A stretch of DNA of 60,576 bases from Cytidiella melzeri (taxonomy: Eukaryota > Basidiomycota > Agaricomycetes > Polyporales > Irpicaceae): assembly GCA_022592445.1 (NCBI GenBank), contig JABYQR010000282.1:1-60576 (forward strand). Reading direction: 5' to 3'. Position 1 is the first letter of the stretch, and every line of letters starts with the position of its first letter. The notes beneath the pieces are model-generated. The model was not told where the DNA came from. It did not search any database and worked only from the letters and a program-made list of their open reading frames with translations. This document shows positions 33,358-45,295 of this stretch, piece after piece. The translations under genes were made by a program, and so were the position numbers.

Positions 33358-34380
33358 ATGGCACCACCTATCTCAGACGACTTGAAAGCGAGAATCGTCC
33401 TATGGTACTTTGTAGATGGGCGGACTGAGACTTGGATCTCTCAGACCGCTCGTGTCTCCATTGGACTTGTCTCGAAGGTCATCAACAACTATCGGGACCA
33501 TGGCATGATCGATAACCCTTCTGCAAAGCAGCGGGGCCGACCTCCTGTACTCAACACAGGTGATCTCCAATATGTCAAGGCATTTGTTGAGATGAAGGGT
33601 ACTGGGTTTCTCGACGAGCTACAGGCAAAGCTTCGTGCTGTGCGCGGAGTTCAAGTCTCGGTTGCCACACTCTCACGTACAATGCGCGATCTTGCGCTGA
33701 CCCACAAAAAGGTCAATCGGGTAGCAGCTGAGCGAGATGAAGAGCTCCGTCAGCTGTGGGAAGTGGAAATGGCACAATACGAAGACCCCAATCTCTTTGT
33801 CTTTCTCGATGAGAGCGCCATCGACAATCATACTGCACAGCGACGCTACGGATGGTCTGAACAAGGCCAACCTTGTGTTGAGCGTTCAACTCTACTACGT
33901 GGAGTTCGATACTCTCTGCTTCCAGCTCTATGGAGAGGAGGTATGCTGGGGCTCGACATTATTGAGGGGTCAGTAACAAAGGAGACTTTTCTCATGTTTT
34001 TACAGCAGCAGGTGGTGTGTAGTCAATAGAGTTATATCTGAACTTCATGAAGCTAAGAGTTATTGCAGGCTCCAAAGCTTAATCCTTTCCCAGGACCTCG
34101 TAGTATAGTAATCATGGATAACTGTACTATTCATCACGACGAAGATGTGCGGGCTCTTATTGAGGATGAGTGTGGTGCCCGACTCATCTACCTCCCACCA
34201 TATTCCCCTGATCTCAACCCCATCGAAGAGGCCTTTTCTGCTATCAAAGCATGGCTTCGCCGTCACGAGGGCCAGCTGACAGGAACAGAGCAGCTTCCCT
34301 GGCTCATACATCAGGCCACCATTTCAGTGACAGAGATGGACACGGAAGGATGGTACAAAGATTGTGGGTACATGCCATAA
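33358..34380 (+). CDS. Tc1/mariner-superfamily DDE transposase
   Basis: Exons 33358-34014 and 34069-34380 join in frame to 322 residues. The N-terminus carries helix-turn-helix DNA-binding segments (TETWISQTARVSIGLVSKVI; a GRPP hinge follows). Catalytic residues are D in FVFLDESAID, D in SIVIMDNCTIHHDED and E in YSPDLNPIEEAFS. About 35 residues separate the second D from the E, giving a DD35E-type triad. It would bind the TIRs at 33209 and 36649 and cut at TA. The frame is complete, so the protein may be active. Confidence 0.93.
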
Positions 34381-34510
34381 ACTCAGAATAGGCTAGCAGC
34401 ATAGATACGGAACGACCATATGTACATGAAGACAGAATTAAGTTGATTACTAAAGAGGATGTATGCGAGAAAGAGACATGCAGGATTAAAAAAGATAATT
34501 GGCCTGTGAT

Positions 34511-36186
34511 TCAAGCATGGCGAGCACGCTTTGCCTCAATCTTACCCGACCAAGCAGCAGCGAAGCGTCGAAGCTGATAGGCCTGACCTTCTGGCAAGCC
34601 AGTAAGTTCCTGCAGACGCTCGACAGTCGGATTGTCGATAGTGTCAGGTGAGTAAGCAGCATCATCGAGGCCAGCAAGAGCGCGTGCCACAACTTCCGGG
34701 ACAAGGTGCTTTGCACGACCGAAAGCCTCGAGACAGAGGCGAAGTTCATCATCAACGGGAGGCGGAGGTGAAGAGCGGGGGTCACGAGATGGAGTCACAG
34801 GTGAGCGGGGATGTGTAACTGCAGCCGAGCGACGTGAAGGCGAATTGGGGCGCCATGAGGACATCTGTTGCATGGCCATAGCGATAAGGGGAGTGGCAAG
34901 GCCGAGTAACAGACTATTGGTGTCTGTCATTGATGTCGAAGGTGTTGTAGCCAGGTTCGGACCTGCGCGGCCGCGGGGTCTCGATGCTGCACTGCTCAGA
35001 CTGGAGGAGCCTGCAGTGTTGACAGTACCGGTCCACTCAAGGAGGAGAACCTGAGGAGGAGGTTCCATGGGCGAGCGAGCTTCAGCTACCTATATATGGG
35101 ATGAGTAAAAAATGTATACATGAATCATGCTGACTTACATTAGCTGCGCCCCATTGTTTGAGTCGAAACCGGTTGAGGATAACATGAGTAGTGTCTGCAC
35201 TGAGGTAGCAGTGACCACCATGCAGGCCACAGTCCCAGTGTGCCTTGATTGCTTCGATTGCCTGAGCAATCGCGCGGGTTTCCTGCGAGTAGTCGTTCGC
35301 CGATGGGACCTTGGAACAAATGTCAGTGAGGGCGACACAGATATATGACCACAGACGTACTCTAGTACCGGAAGCCATCTCGAGACGGCTGTCATGCCCA
35401 TCCGGGCTGAGAGGCTGTAACCATCTCTGTCAGTAATAATAGGCAGCTATAGAGATAACAACTTACACGCTTACGAGTTTTGAAACCGTCCATGGCCTCA
35501 AGATTGAACGTGACTGAGATGCTATTGATCGATCCACGTGTCGTACCCAGTTGGCGGCATAGAACATCCCAGTCCTTGTCATTCGAAACGGTGGGCGCAT
35601 TTGCCTTCCCGCCTGGGTATCCTGTCCAATACACTTTCATTCCGGGCCCACTGATTGGCCCAGGTACATATCGGTCCTCGTAGCCATGCGCCGAGAGTGC
35701 GAGTGTGACAAACTCGGCACGAGCAAGCCTCAAGACAGGTGTCTGTGCGGAGACCTGTTTTGTGTCCTGCTGTTTGGCCATCTTGATGGCACGTCCCGAC
35801 TGGACACGCTCGAGCCAGTGGATAGTGACAAGAACAAAGAAAAGCCGATCTGAATAGAAATGAATCAGTACACACAAAGCGCGTTTCCGTTCCGGTTGTA
35901 GAAAACGAACCGGGAGCTTCGACTGCGGCGACTTCTGCGCCGTCATTCTCATCGGCATCCGGTCGGGCGCCGACAGATCTTTCAGCAGCAGAAGTGCCCA
36001 CCAACGCTTCTTGTGCTTCTGGGGCATCTGAGATGTGATAGTTAGTATTCACAGCGAGGAAAGGGACACAATCATACCAGGAAGAGGCCGTGCAAGGTGA
36101 GGTACAAGGGTGGGAAGTACCACAAGCTCATGAAATGCAGAACCTTGGGGGCGAGAGCTTGCTGGGCCGGACCAAGGGTTGGGCAT
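34511..36186 (-). CDS. Antisense accessory gene inside the Tc1/mariner element
   Basis: Six exons (36186-36078, 36027-35911, 35849-35467, 35414-35361, 35309-35139, 35089-34511) join in frame to 470 residues starting MPNPWSGPASSRP. Visible parts are a Glu/Ala-rich N-terminus, a segment EFVTLALSAHGYEDRYVPGP with WTGYPGGKANAPTV, and VTFNLEAMDGFKTRKRP. A Cys/His cluster (HWDCGLHGGHCYL) followed by LKQWGAAN and a Pro/Ser-rich C-terminal half complete it. I recall the same Cys/His plus W-G/A type of module in uncharacterised agaricomycete proteins, but know no function. It converges with the transposase and lies wholly between the TIRs, so it moves with the element. Introns 2 (GTTCGT donor) and 4 (AAG acceptor) are slightly unusual. 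Confidence 0.75.
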
Positions 36187-36574
36187 GCTGATATGAGTAC
36201 AAGAATGAACAAGTGAGGGCACTCGAACGAAGAGCTATGGGCTTACCTGCTTGTTTTTATGAACCAGGCAGCTCCTCGTGCTCCAACGTTCTCTCCATCT
36301 GGCACCAATGACGACCATGACAACCCAAGCGAGATAGCGAGTGCACAAGACGGTGGGTGCTCAGCTGTCTCAGCCGGCACAAAATACTTAGCGGTGAGCA
36401 CCACATGTACTAGTGGGGCGGCAACTCACCAGTTCGAGGCGTCGAGCACTGTAGATGCATATAACGGTGCTGTAGCATGCTCAGATAGAGCACGCTGTCT
36501 GCAGCGTTGAAGAGTCGGGTCTAGTCGTACCAGGAGATGAGAGCAATCGCGTCGCGCGTCTTGTCACATGTCAC

Positions 36575-36649
36575 TCTGTTTGGCCGGACAAATAAGATTA
36601 AACACGGCAAAAAATCCGCGCGAGTTTCACGAAAATATGCAAACGGCTG
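36575..36649. repeat. Right terminal inverted repeat of the Tc1/mariner element
   Basis: Inverted copy of the left TIR; the outer 41 bp are identical and TA follows at 36650-36651. Confidence 0.9.
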
Positions 36650-36840
36650 TAGTTCGCTCGCATAACCATGTAGGAGCTCGTGGTGCCCCTGATATGGCAG
36701 CGAAAACTTTGAAGCCGTTTGGTTCCCTACTGGACGATCTATTGGAAACAGCTCGTCATGCCACATCGATCGAAAAAGCTCGGTCTCAACGCACAGACTA
36801 TCGTTCCGAACGTCTGCCAGTGCACGTGCATAGCACTCGT

Positions 36841-36873
<33 letters not shown>

Positions 36874-36972
36874 GGTACGAGATTTGTTCAAGTAGAAGCG
36901 TCAGTTGACCCGCGTCCTGTCCAAACTTTGAAGTCCAAATTTCCTCAAGTTACACCGCCGGACTCTCCTTAA

Positions 36973-37482
36973 GCTTCCACTGGATATGAAGGACAGTGGT
37001 CAACTATCAGTAAAATGAGAGGTAATACCGCACCCGTCACCTAGTATTGTCTCTGGTCTTACGATGCAATGACTCGCAAGCATGATCTGATAACTGTGTT
37101 TGGATGAGACGACGATAGATGCATGATCTCCGGACTTGCAGTGCAGCTCATTGGGCGATTATTACTTATGGTCCACTGTACTGTTCAGATCGATCCTTTA
37201 CGCCTTGTGCATTCCTTACCGCAATGTCATATTATCATCGGTCTTTCTCGTGAATCATCTGTTTTTACAACGCATATATGTACTAGCAACCTAGCAGGTT
37301 AGCACTGACGATGGCTGTGTTGTCACAGCCTTAGTAGCGACGAACATCGGCAAATTCCAGCATATAGCGCCGACAGTCCAGTATCAGTCACTCAACCTCA
37401 CTCTCGTCTTACAGCTACCACCAACCTGAAAACTCAAGCATCCAAACTAGCACATTAGAAAGAAATCACAACATCAGGGAAC
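36973..37482. other. Intergenic region upstream of the metacaspase
   Basis: No gene recognised; presumably the metacaspase promoter. Confidence 0.5.
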
Positions 37483-39966
37483 ATGTGGAACGAGTTCCCT
37501 GGTAATCAGCATCACCAGCACCATCCTCCTTCAGCGCCGCCAGCTGGGCCGCCACCGTGCGTATATCTCCCATCCTCCGATTGCAACTCTATCTCAGCCG
37601 TAGTCTTTTATGCAGTATGGGATTCCCGTCTCCGTAAGTTTAGAGCAATATGAACCAAACACGCTGGCTTACAAAGCGCGGTATAGTAGTGGATATCCAG
37701 GTACTGCGCCACCAGGCTATGCGCCGTCCTATTCCTCGCCTCCCCCTGGTCCCCCTGGACCACCAGACGCGTGAGTCACACCCTTGTAACCTGCATGCGC
37801 ATTTATTAGAATACATCACAGGTACGGCTCGTATGGATTCCCTTCAGGACCTCCGACCCTGGGACCTCACACTGAATCGACGTACCCTGGTAGACCTCAT
37901 GGTTTTCCGTCGCCATCTGGTCCAACCGGTTTTCCTTCACCTGCAGGCCCTCCAAGTAATTATCCACGGCCACCCGGCCCACCGCCGCCAAATCACTATA
38001 ACTCGCCTAGCGGCCCTCCTCCTTCGGGAGCATATGCTCCCCCTTCCGGACCTCCGCCTCGGAGCTACGCTAGCCCCTCCGGGCCTCCACCAATTCCTGC
38101 GAGGATTGATGGCCCGCCTTCAATTCCTCCGCGCATGGGACAAGGATCCTTTGCACCTCCTCGTATGTTGCTCATCGGATGCCGTTATGCCACCTAGCTC
38201 TGATATTGCTATTCATGGCAGCTGGTCCTCCTCCTCGCCCTCCTACGCAGCAGCAAACATATGGTCCATCTTTTGATGGTGCAAACAATACACGCCAGCA
38301 ACCCTTTTTCCAGTATTCGCAGTGCACAGGAAAGAAAAAGGCTCTTTGCGTAAGTGTTCAACGGGTGGCATGACTTCCTGACTTTCTGACAGAGTCTACA
38401 GGTTGGGATCAACTACTTTGGACAGCAAGCCGAGCTCAAGGGTTGCATTAATGACGCTCGCAACGTACAACGTTTTATATGCAGTGAGTTATGTGTCGCT
38501 TCTCCGAGTGCACTTGTCGTACTGACACGCCGCAGCGCACTTTGGGTACAAGGCCGACGACATTGTTATGCTTACAGACGATGCCCAGAACCCGCGTCAG
38601 ATCCCTACAAAACAGAACATTGTGAGTATCTCTTAGGTACGTATAGGACATTTATATTGAACTCGATCCGATATCCGTAGATTCAAGCAATGCAATGGTT
38701 AGTACGGGACGCACATCCGAATGATTCGCTTTTCTTCCACTGTGAGCAAGTTTCTCGTGGCGTGGAATCATGTAAGTCTCAAACTTTTTTGGCAGACTCT
38801 GGCCATGGTGGACAGACCAAGGATGTGGACGGGGATGAAGCCGATGGATACGATGAGACAATCTACCCCGTTGACTTTAAACAAAACGGTCATATCGTTG
38901 ACGACGTGAGTTTTTCATTGGTAAACGGCTACTATTGCGCACATACACTGACAATGGCATGCTACAGGTGATGCACGATGTCATGGTGAAGCCATTGCCG
39001 CCTGGCTGCCGTCTCACAGCCATCTTCGACGTGAGTGCATGCATTCGGTGCTTGTATCGATAGAAGTCCTAACCTGTGCACAGTCTTGCCATTCAGGATC
39101 CGCGCTTGGTACGCATCGACGAGTTACATATTGTGATAACAAGGTTTGAGGCTAATGGGTGACAGATCTGCCATACATCTACTCCACAGAGGGCAAGGTC
39201 AAGGAGCCTAACCTCGCGGCGGAGGCGGGCCAGGGTTTGTTATCTGCTGTCACATCTTATGCGCGTGGTGATATGGTATGCGTGATCACAGCCTGTACGC
39301 CTTGTCCATTCTCACCATGCAATCCGACAGGGATCCGTGTTCTCATCGGTCTCTGGAATCATCAAGAGTGCCTCTGGCTCTAGCCAGCGCGCTGAAAGGA
39401 AAGCAAGGGCGACCAAAACCAGCCCAGCGGATGCTGTAAGTGCAACGAATTCGATTCTGGTTAAGCACTCTTCTCATACCGTTCGCCCTCAGATCTCCTG
39501 GAGTGGTTGCAAGGACTCACAAACAAGTGCAGATACTGTGGAGGCGGGTCAGTCTACCGGTGCAATGAGCTATGTGAGTATCAATTCCGGTGAACCTAGC
39601 GACTCGTGCTAAATTGATTTCATCTCAGGCTTTCATCAAAGTGTTGTGTAAGTTATTATGTTTTGTCATCGAGCGCGCCGCCTAGACTCAATTCGTCTCT
39701 CACAGCTCAAAATTCACAACAGAGCTATCAGCAGCTACTTATCAATATCCGGTATGATTTTCGACTGACTTCCTTCTGTGGCTTGACCTCCGCTAATGGG
39801 ATCCTCTGCGTTTGTTTAGCACTGTCCTCAAACAGAAATACAGCCAAAAACCGCAGTTGTCAGCCTCTCATCCGATGGTGAGTAGGGTATTCATACTTCT
39901 GAGAACAACTTTTATTAATGACACTTGGACATTCTGCAGGACGTCAACCTCATGTTTATTTGCTAA
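37483..39966 (+). CDS. Type I metacaspase
   Basis: A multi-exon gene of about 505 residues; introns are 50-70 nt. The N-terminal prodomain (about 215 residues) is a Pro/Gly/Ser/Tyr-rich repeat region built from PSGPP-type units, as in fungal MCA1 proteins. The caspase-like domain begins [20 protein letters not shown]. The catalytic His lies in [13 protein letters not shown], where an intron at about 38743-38792 splits the Tyr codon. The catalytic Cys lies in [12 protein letters not shown], split by an intron just before SCHSG. Calcium-binding type acidic residues ([12 protein letters not shown]) follow the His. Metacaspases are Lys/Arg-specific cysteine proteases linked to stress, proteostasis and cell death. 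The start ATG gives MWNEFPGN; the protein ends DVNLMFIC. Confidence 0.93.
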
Positions 39967-42045
39967 GCCTGGACATTGATTTTTGTGTACTTTGTCGAAT
40001 ACTTGTCCGAGAAAGGAGATGTAAAACCACGTCAATTGCAATGAAATGTAGTAGTTTAGATCCCTGACTGCCTTTGTTCAATCTATGTTCCGTTTTACAA
40101 AGGGCGTCGTGTGCAGTTCATCTGCAGGATTCGAGTGCCAAAATTGATTTCGCACCTTGAGCTTTACCGTAACGTCCTCTCGGTCTCAGTCTTGCAGAAT
40201 ATCATCGTAACGGACATGACATTCGGCCATCAGAAATAGCAGAGACATGGATATATTCTTCCTCACAAGCTCTGGTGGCCGAGGACACGCATCTGGGTAT
40301 GCTACGAGTATGAGTGCTCCTGACAAAGCGCGATGAAACATTCAATTTGAAGGGTGCGTCTGTTTGCATCGACATATTGTCGCTGCGTTAACAGACAGTC
40401 AGTCAGGTGTAGGCTTAGCACATGGATACAGTCTTTGACTTTGGCCGTCATCTGACCGCAGACACAAATCTGTCAGTATCCATCCTACTACTGCCTGACT
40501 CCGTGAACCTTGTCAGCCTCGTGTACAACTTTATCAAACTGGCTTTGCGCAAGATGACTCTTTCCGCGTTTCAGGCTCTTGACTCGGAGCAACGCTGCGG
40601 CCCTCAATACTCCACATGCTACAAGTCACAAAAGCTCAGTAGAGAAACCTTTTAGCGCTTCGCTCAATTCTGCGTACGTGAAGTCGAACTGTCAGGTATA
40701 TTACCATAACATATTGCGGATACTTTCCTGTTGATGGCTCTATCAGACTCTTGTTGCTCCTACATCTGGTAAACAATCAGAGCATCAGCACGCTCCCGAC
40801 AAGATATTCTTGGGCTTGACACTACAACTATTGGCGTATTGCTGAAAAACAGCTGCGTAAGTAAAATTGTCACTATCTACCAGTACGCCAAGGCTAATCA
40901 ACCAGGGATATTACTGTACCACCACTTCGAGTTGTTCAAGATCACTCTACAATTGGTCTCCTCGGGACCGTCTTCCCAAAACTACCGCCAATATTCTGCT
41001 ACGTAAGGTAAGGAAGGCATCGTCGGAAAGATGGCCGTTAGTTGTGAATACTATGTCGGAAGGTGTCTGTGTGCTTTCTCACGAACAGCTTCTGAGACAG
41101 CTGGCATACCAGAACTCGCCTCATTGTTTTGTATTGCATCTAGGAGACCCTCCGTGGCATCTATAGCCCGATTAGTTGGTCATGTCGCTGCGTCTTTATT
41201 ACCGCTTATGCTGAGGAATTGGCGTCAAGGAGCATAAAGCTACCGCACGGCACAATACTTTCTCCCAGCCGCACGTACACAGTTCGAAAGCCGCACTGTT
41301 GTCCGCAGCAATTGCGGTGGAATCAATCTGTACGTTAGCGGACCGGACTCGAGGTGGACGAAGCAACAAGTGCGCAACAGGTGATTGCTCGATTCACACT
41401 TCGAAAGCTAACGAAATTGAATAGTTTCACCGGCCGATTCAATGAAGTTCTCCCCAGTCTCCCCAACACAACTCGTTTTTGAGGATCATCGCACGACTTG
41501 CGTAATGGAATGACATCGCATCTCATACCGCGTAGGAACATCCAAAGCAAATTTGGAGTATTCCCCCGGCATATCGATACTAGCAAACATCCCTGCAGCA
41601 ACTTTTTAGTCTGGCTCGACGACTAGCGCACTCCGTGTCACGCTGAAAAGCTATGGAAACTCACAGTGGCGAGCAATGGACACAGATTACATTCGTCCTC
41701 CGCCTTGGGTGATCAAATTACGAAGAATGCATCGTTACAGAATGTATGTATGTACTCTTGTTTCGGTCTACATCCATATGCAATTCGGTGCTGCTGCGAT
41801 TTTGATACAGCGATACGAAGATGCCTTGAAGGTTCCTTGAGTGCATCAAAACCCTCTGCCATGAGGCCTTGACTTTTGTAAATTGTGGAGCGAAGCCGTA
41901 CCTGGCCTCGATGGGAATGTTCTGACCTATTCGACATTTTGCCGTCACCGGACCCTAGACGCTGTTCGACGGCCGTATTTAAGAGGACGACCTATGAATG
42001 GCACGCTCTTTGGTCGCTCCTCGCTTCCTCTGATCGAACGTTACC
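39967..42045. other. 2-kb stretch without recognisable gene
   Basis: Short frames occur but none shows domain-like composition, splice continuity or repeats. It should include the transporter promoter at its right end. Confidence 0.4.
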
Positions 42046-44781
42046 ATGGCTGGAGGTATCACAGTGCAAGGTTCGACTCGCCGTAGGGCTTTGCAAGGAC
42101 AGTCCGGTTGGGTACGTTGGTCAGCTACTCTTCTTCAGTACACAGTTGAGTTGGAATACGCTATAGGGAGGGTTGGTCCGTAACGGCCGCATCTTCTTGA
42201 TCGCTGTTTTCGCCTCTCTGGGTGGTCTGTGAGTAAAAATCTTGTAGTGCTCGTACAAATCCGTTACTAACGGGCCATCCATAGATTATATGGTAATAAT
42301 CAGACTTGATTTGCATCGTTGGCTTTACTGAGAGCAGTATGGCGCTGCGCAGGATATAACCAGGGTGTATTCTCTGGAGTTCTCGGAATGTATTCATTCG
42401 ACAATCGGATGGCTTCAGCTGTCAACAATTCCGGTACGAAGGGCTGGCTGGTCTCTATTCTTGAGCTCGGAGCTTGGGTCGGTGTGCTTTTCACCGGCTA
42501 CCTCGCTGACAAGCTTTCTCGAAAGTATACCATTCTACTCGGTTAGTTTGCGGCGCCTCTTGTTAACAGGTCAGGCTCATGTGTACACTCACTCAGCCGT
42601 TGTTGTTTTCTGCATTGGCGTTATCGTTCAGACGAGCGCATTCCATCCCCCTTCAATCTACGGAGGTGAGTTCGAACCAATTCAGTAGTGATTCGTATCA
42701 ATGTCACTTAACAACTGTTCCAGGTCGATTTGTGACCGGCTTGGGGGTTGGCTCCTTAAGTATGGCCGTGCCTCTCTACAAGTAGGTCAACGGCTACTTG
42801 CCGAGTACTTCGAGGCTGACTGGCAGTAGCGCTGAACTTGCGCCGCCTGAAGTTCGAGGAAGTCTGGTAGCTCTTCAGCAGCTAGCCATCACCTTTGGAA
42901 TCATGGTCTCCTTTTGGATTGACTATGGCACCAATTACATCGGAGGTACCGGTGCCAGTCAGAAGGAGGCTGCTTGGAGAATCCCACTGGCTCTCCAGCT
43001 TGTGCCCGCGATTATCCTCGGCTGTGGTATTCTCTTTATGCCTTTCTCGCCCAGGTGAGTGTTTGCATTTGTCGGTTCGAGGACTGAAATTGAGCTCGCA
43101 TAGATGGCTAATTAACCAGGGTCGCGATGAGGAAGCCCTCGCAATCCTTAGCAAGGCCCGTGATATGCCTCCGGAGTCCGACGTTGTTCAAATCGAATAT
43201 CTGTGAGTATATATACCTCACATGAAGAACAAGCTATATCTGATATTGTCTTAGTGAGATTAAAGCTCAATATCTGTTCGAGAGGGAGACTGCGGCCCTG
43301 AAGTACCCTCAGTTCCAAGATGGCTCCTTTGCGTCCTCTTTCAAACTTGGCTGCTACGATTACATGAGTTTACTGACCATTCCAAGTATGTATCTGCATT
43401 GATAGACTGTCTTAAATACTGTTAACGCGTCTCAGCTTTGTTACGGCGCACCATGGTTGGAACCTTGACGATGTTCTTCCAGCAATGGACCGGAGTAAGT
43501 TACAACCTCTAGGCTGATTTCATCGCGCTAATCCCTGGATTTAGGTGAACGCTATCTTATACTATGCGCCTTCTATCTTCCAATCGCTTAGTCTCACTGG
43601 TAATACTGTGTCATTGTTGGCTACTGGTGTCGTGGGGATTGTGTAGGTGACCCGTGTCGCCGATGATTAGGACACAGCTTGCTCAAGAGTTCTCCTTTGC
43701 AGTATGTTCCTCGCCACCATCCCTGCGGTGATTTGGGTCGATAACACGGGTAGGAAGCCAATCCTCGTTTCCGGTGCATTCATCATGGCTGGGTAGGTCT
43801 GTTTCTCTAGTTGAAGCTCGACATCACCTTACTGTAACATAATCTATACAGGTGCCACTTCATTGTTGCAATTCTGACTGGTATCTTCCACAAAAACTGG
43901 CAAGCGTGAGTCTGTAGAACCTTGCTCCTTCCGTGTTTGTGACTGAGAATGGTCCTGTAGGCATAGCGGTGAGATACCATTTCATCAAGTATATGAAATT
44001 CCAGTTAATAACTCTCATAGCTGCCGGATGGGTTGCTTGCGCATTCGTGTGGCTATTTGCAATGGCGTTTGGCTATAGTTGGGGTCCTTGCGCCTGGATA
44101 CTCGTTGCTGAGATTTGGCCATTGAGTGTCCGTGGCAAGGGCATTTCCATCGCTGCGTCATCCAATTGGGTAAGGTTTGACATACGTCGGTTTGTACCAC
44201 TCTACTCACGCTATATGCTGTCATCGCGCTGCTTAGATGAACAACTTCATTGGTGAGTACAATTACGGTCTGCATTGCTACACCCTCTGACCATCTTCTA
44301 CAACTTCGCTCTGGACAGTCGGCCAGGTGAGTGATTGAGTGATCTTAAGAATTGATGCCAGCGTGCTAATGAAACTGTCAAGGTCACGCCAACAATGTTG
44401 CAACATCTTGGATTCGGTACCTTCATCTTCTTTGGCGTAAGTTCTGCAGGTAGCACGAATGTCAGCACTGAACAGATTCTGACTGTTCCATCAGGCATTT
44501 TCGTTCCTTGGAGGGTTGTTTGTCCTCTTCTGTGTATGTCACAACCTTACCGGGCGTGAGTATCAAACAAAGCTTACTCCCTTTGCGTGTAGGTGCCTGA
44601 GACAAAGGGACTCTCCCTGGAAGAGATGGATGAAGTCTTCGGAGCCGAAGGCCTTGCCGCTGCAGAACTTCAAAGGCACGACGAAATTAGCAACAGGCTT
44701 GGTCTCTTTGCATACGATCAGCCACCGTCTTCGCCGACTGAGAAGTATGAGACTGAGAGCTACAAGGCGGACCACGCTTGA
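42046..44781 (+). CDS. MFS sugar transporter (sugar porter family), 20 exons including four of 8 or 16 nt
   Basis: Twenty exons join in frame to 557 residues. Family marks are [19 protein letters not shown] in helix 1, [15 protein letters not shown] (motif A), [57 protein letters not shown] (PESPR-like), [19 protein letters not shown] and [16 protein letters not shown]. Twelve membrane helices are expected at the plasma membrane, importing hexoses or related sugars; the substrate cannot be told. Small exons are 42285-42292, 43961-43968 and 44319-44326 (8 nt each) and 44237-44252 (16 nt). Each is needed to keep the frame and restores conserved residues. The start ATG gives MAGGITVQG. Confidence 0.92.
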
Positions 44782-45295
44782 GCCGCCTCATGATGCCATG
44801 ACTAAAGAGGTTTTCCCAAGTCGTTCAGATGAGCTGAGACTCAAACGCGATACTTCACAACTACCTTCTTTGTACAATATGAATTTTATGCTGGCTACAT
44901 CTGAGCTATTTGGCCTGGGCTCGTGAGCAGCCTCGAGTCTGAAGAAAGCATAGTTGCGATGGCCGAGGGGTCGAACTCGGGGTGAGCATGTAGTCCACGG
45001 GCATCGTATGTATGATCATGTTCAAGACGTGGCACTGGGTGGTGGCATGAAATGACGAGGCTCCTTGCCTACATCAATAGACAGTGACAAACCAGAGCAC
45101 AAACCACCAAGTCAGAGCGAGATGACTTTCGTGACAAAACGGCCGTTCACATGGATCCATGATTGAATAATGTAGACAGAACTGAGGAACTCATAAGGGG
45201 GTTTTTCGTCGAAAATAACTGGGTCAAGGACAGCTGAAACACTAGTCTCAGATCTCCTCTTCGTAGTTCGCTTCAATACGCCGCCAGCCATGCTG
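44782..45295. other. Spacer between transporter and DUF6533 gene
   Basis: No gene seen. A short tRNA-like start near 44955 was examined and dismissed. Confidence 0.5.

Larger units (their letters stand above)
33209..36649. mobile_element. Two-gene Tc1/mariner-superfamily transposon, apparently intact
   Basis: The 3441-bp element begins CAGCCGTTTGC and ends GCAAACGGCTG. It is flanked by TA on both sides (33207-33208 and 36650-36651), as expected for this superfamily. The terminal inverted repeats are identical for about 41 bp, and similarity continues to about 75 bp. Inside lie a plus-strand DDE transposase (33358-34380) and a convergent minus-strand accessory gene (36186-34511), both open. 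Perfect TA duplication and intact host frame on both sides point to a recent insertion. Confidence 0.92.
32078..36972 (+). pseudogene. Host gene for a basic Ser/Arg-rich protein, split by a Tc1/mariner element
   Basis: Exons 32078-32101, 32168-32976 and 33034-33208 plus 36652-36972 give exactly 443 codons (442 residues) once the element at 33209-36649 and one TA are removed. The product is Ser/Arg/Lys-rich and probably nuclear: an Arg run near the N-terminus, an ITVEGFLRQSISTPKG motif, and an Arg-Pro repeat near the C-terminus (RPRPRPRPRPRP). One better-packed segment reads FGSLLDDLLETARHATSIEK. No known family was recognised. With the element in place the frame runs into the TIR and stops at 33286, losing the last 106 residues. 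The first intron uses an AAG 3' splice site, so exon 1 is the least certain part. Confidence 0.7.

Noticed and set aside
36259..36510. Plus-strand frame starting MNQAAPRAPTF near the right end of the Tc1/mariner element
   Set aside because: Its antisense is an open frame that could be a 5' extension of the accessory gene; the plus-strand reading has no splice partner.
44955..45010. tRNA-like start (GTTGCGATGGCCGAG) followed by GTCGAACTC
   Set aside because: It has the first 15 bases of a Ser/Leu-type tRNA but no anticodon arm or closing acceptor stem, so at most a tRNA fragment.
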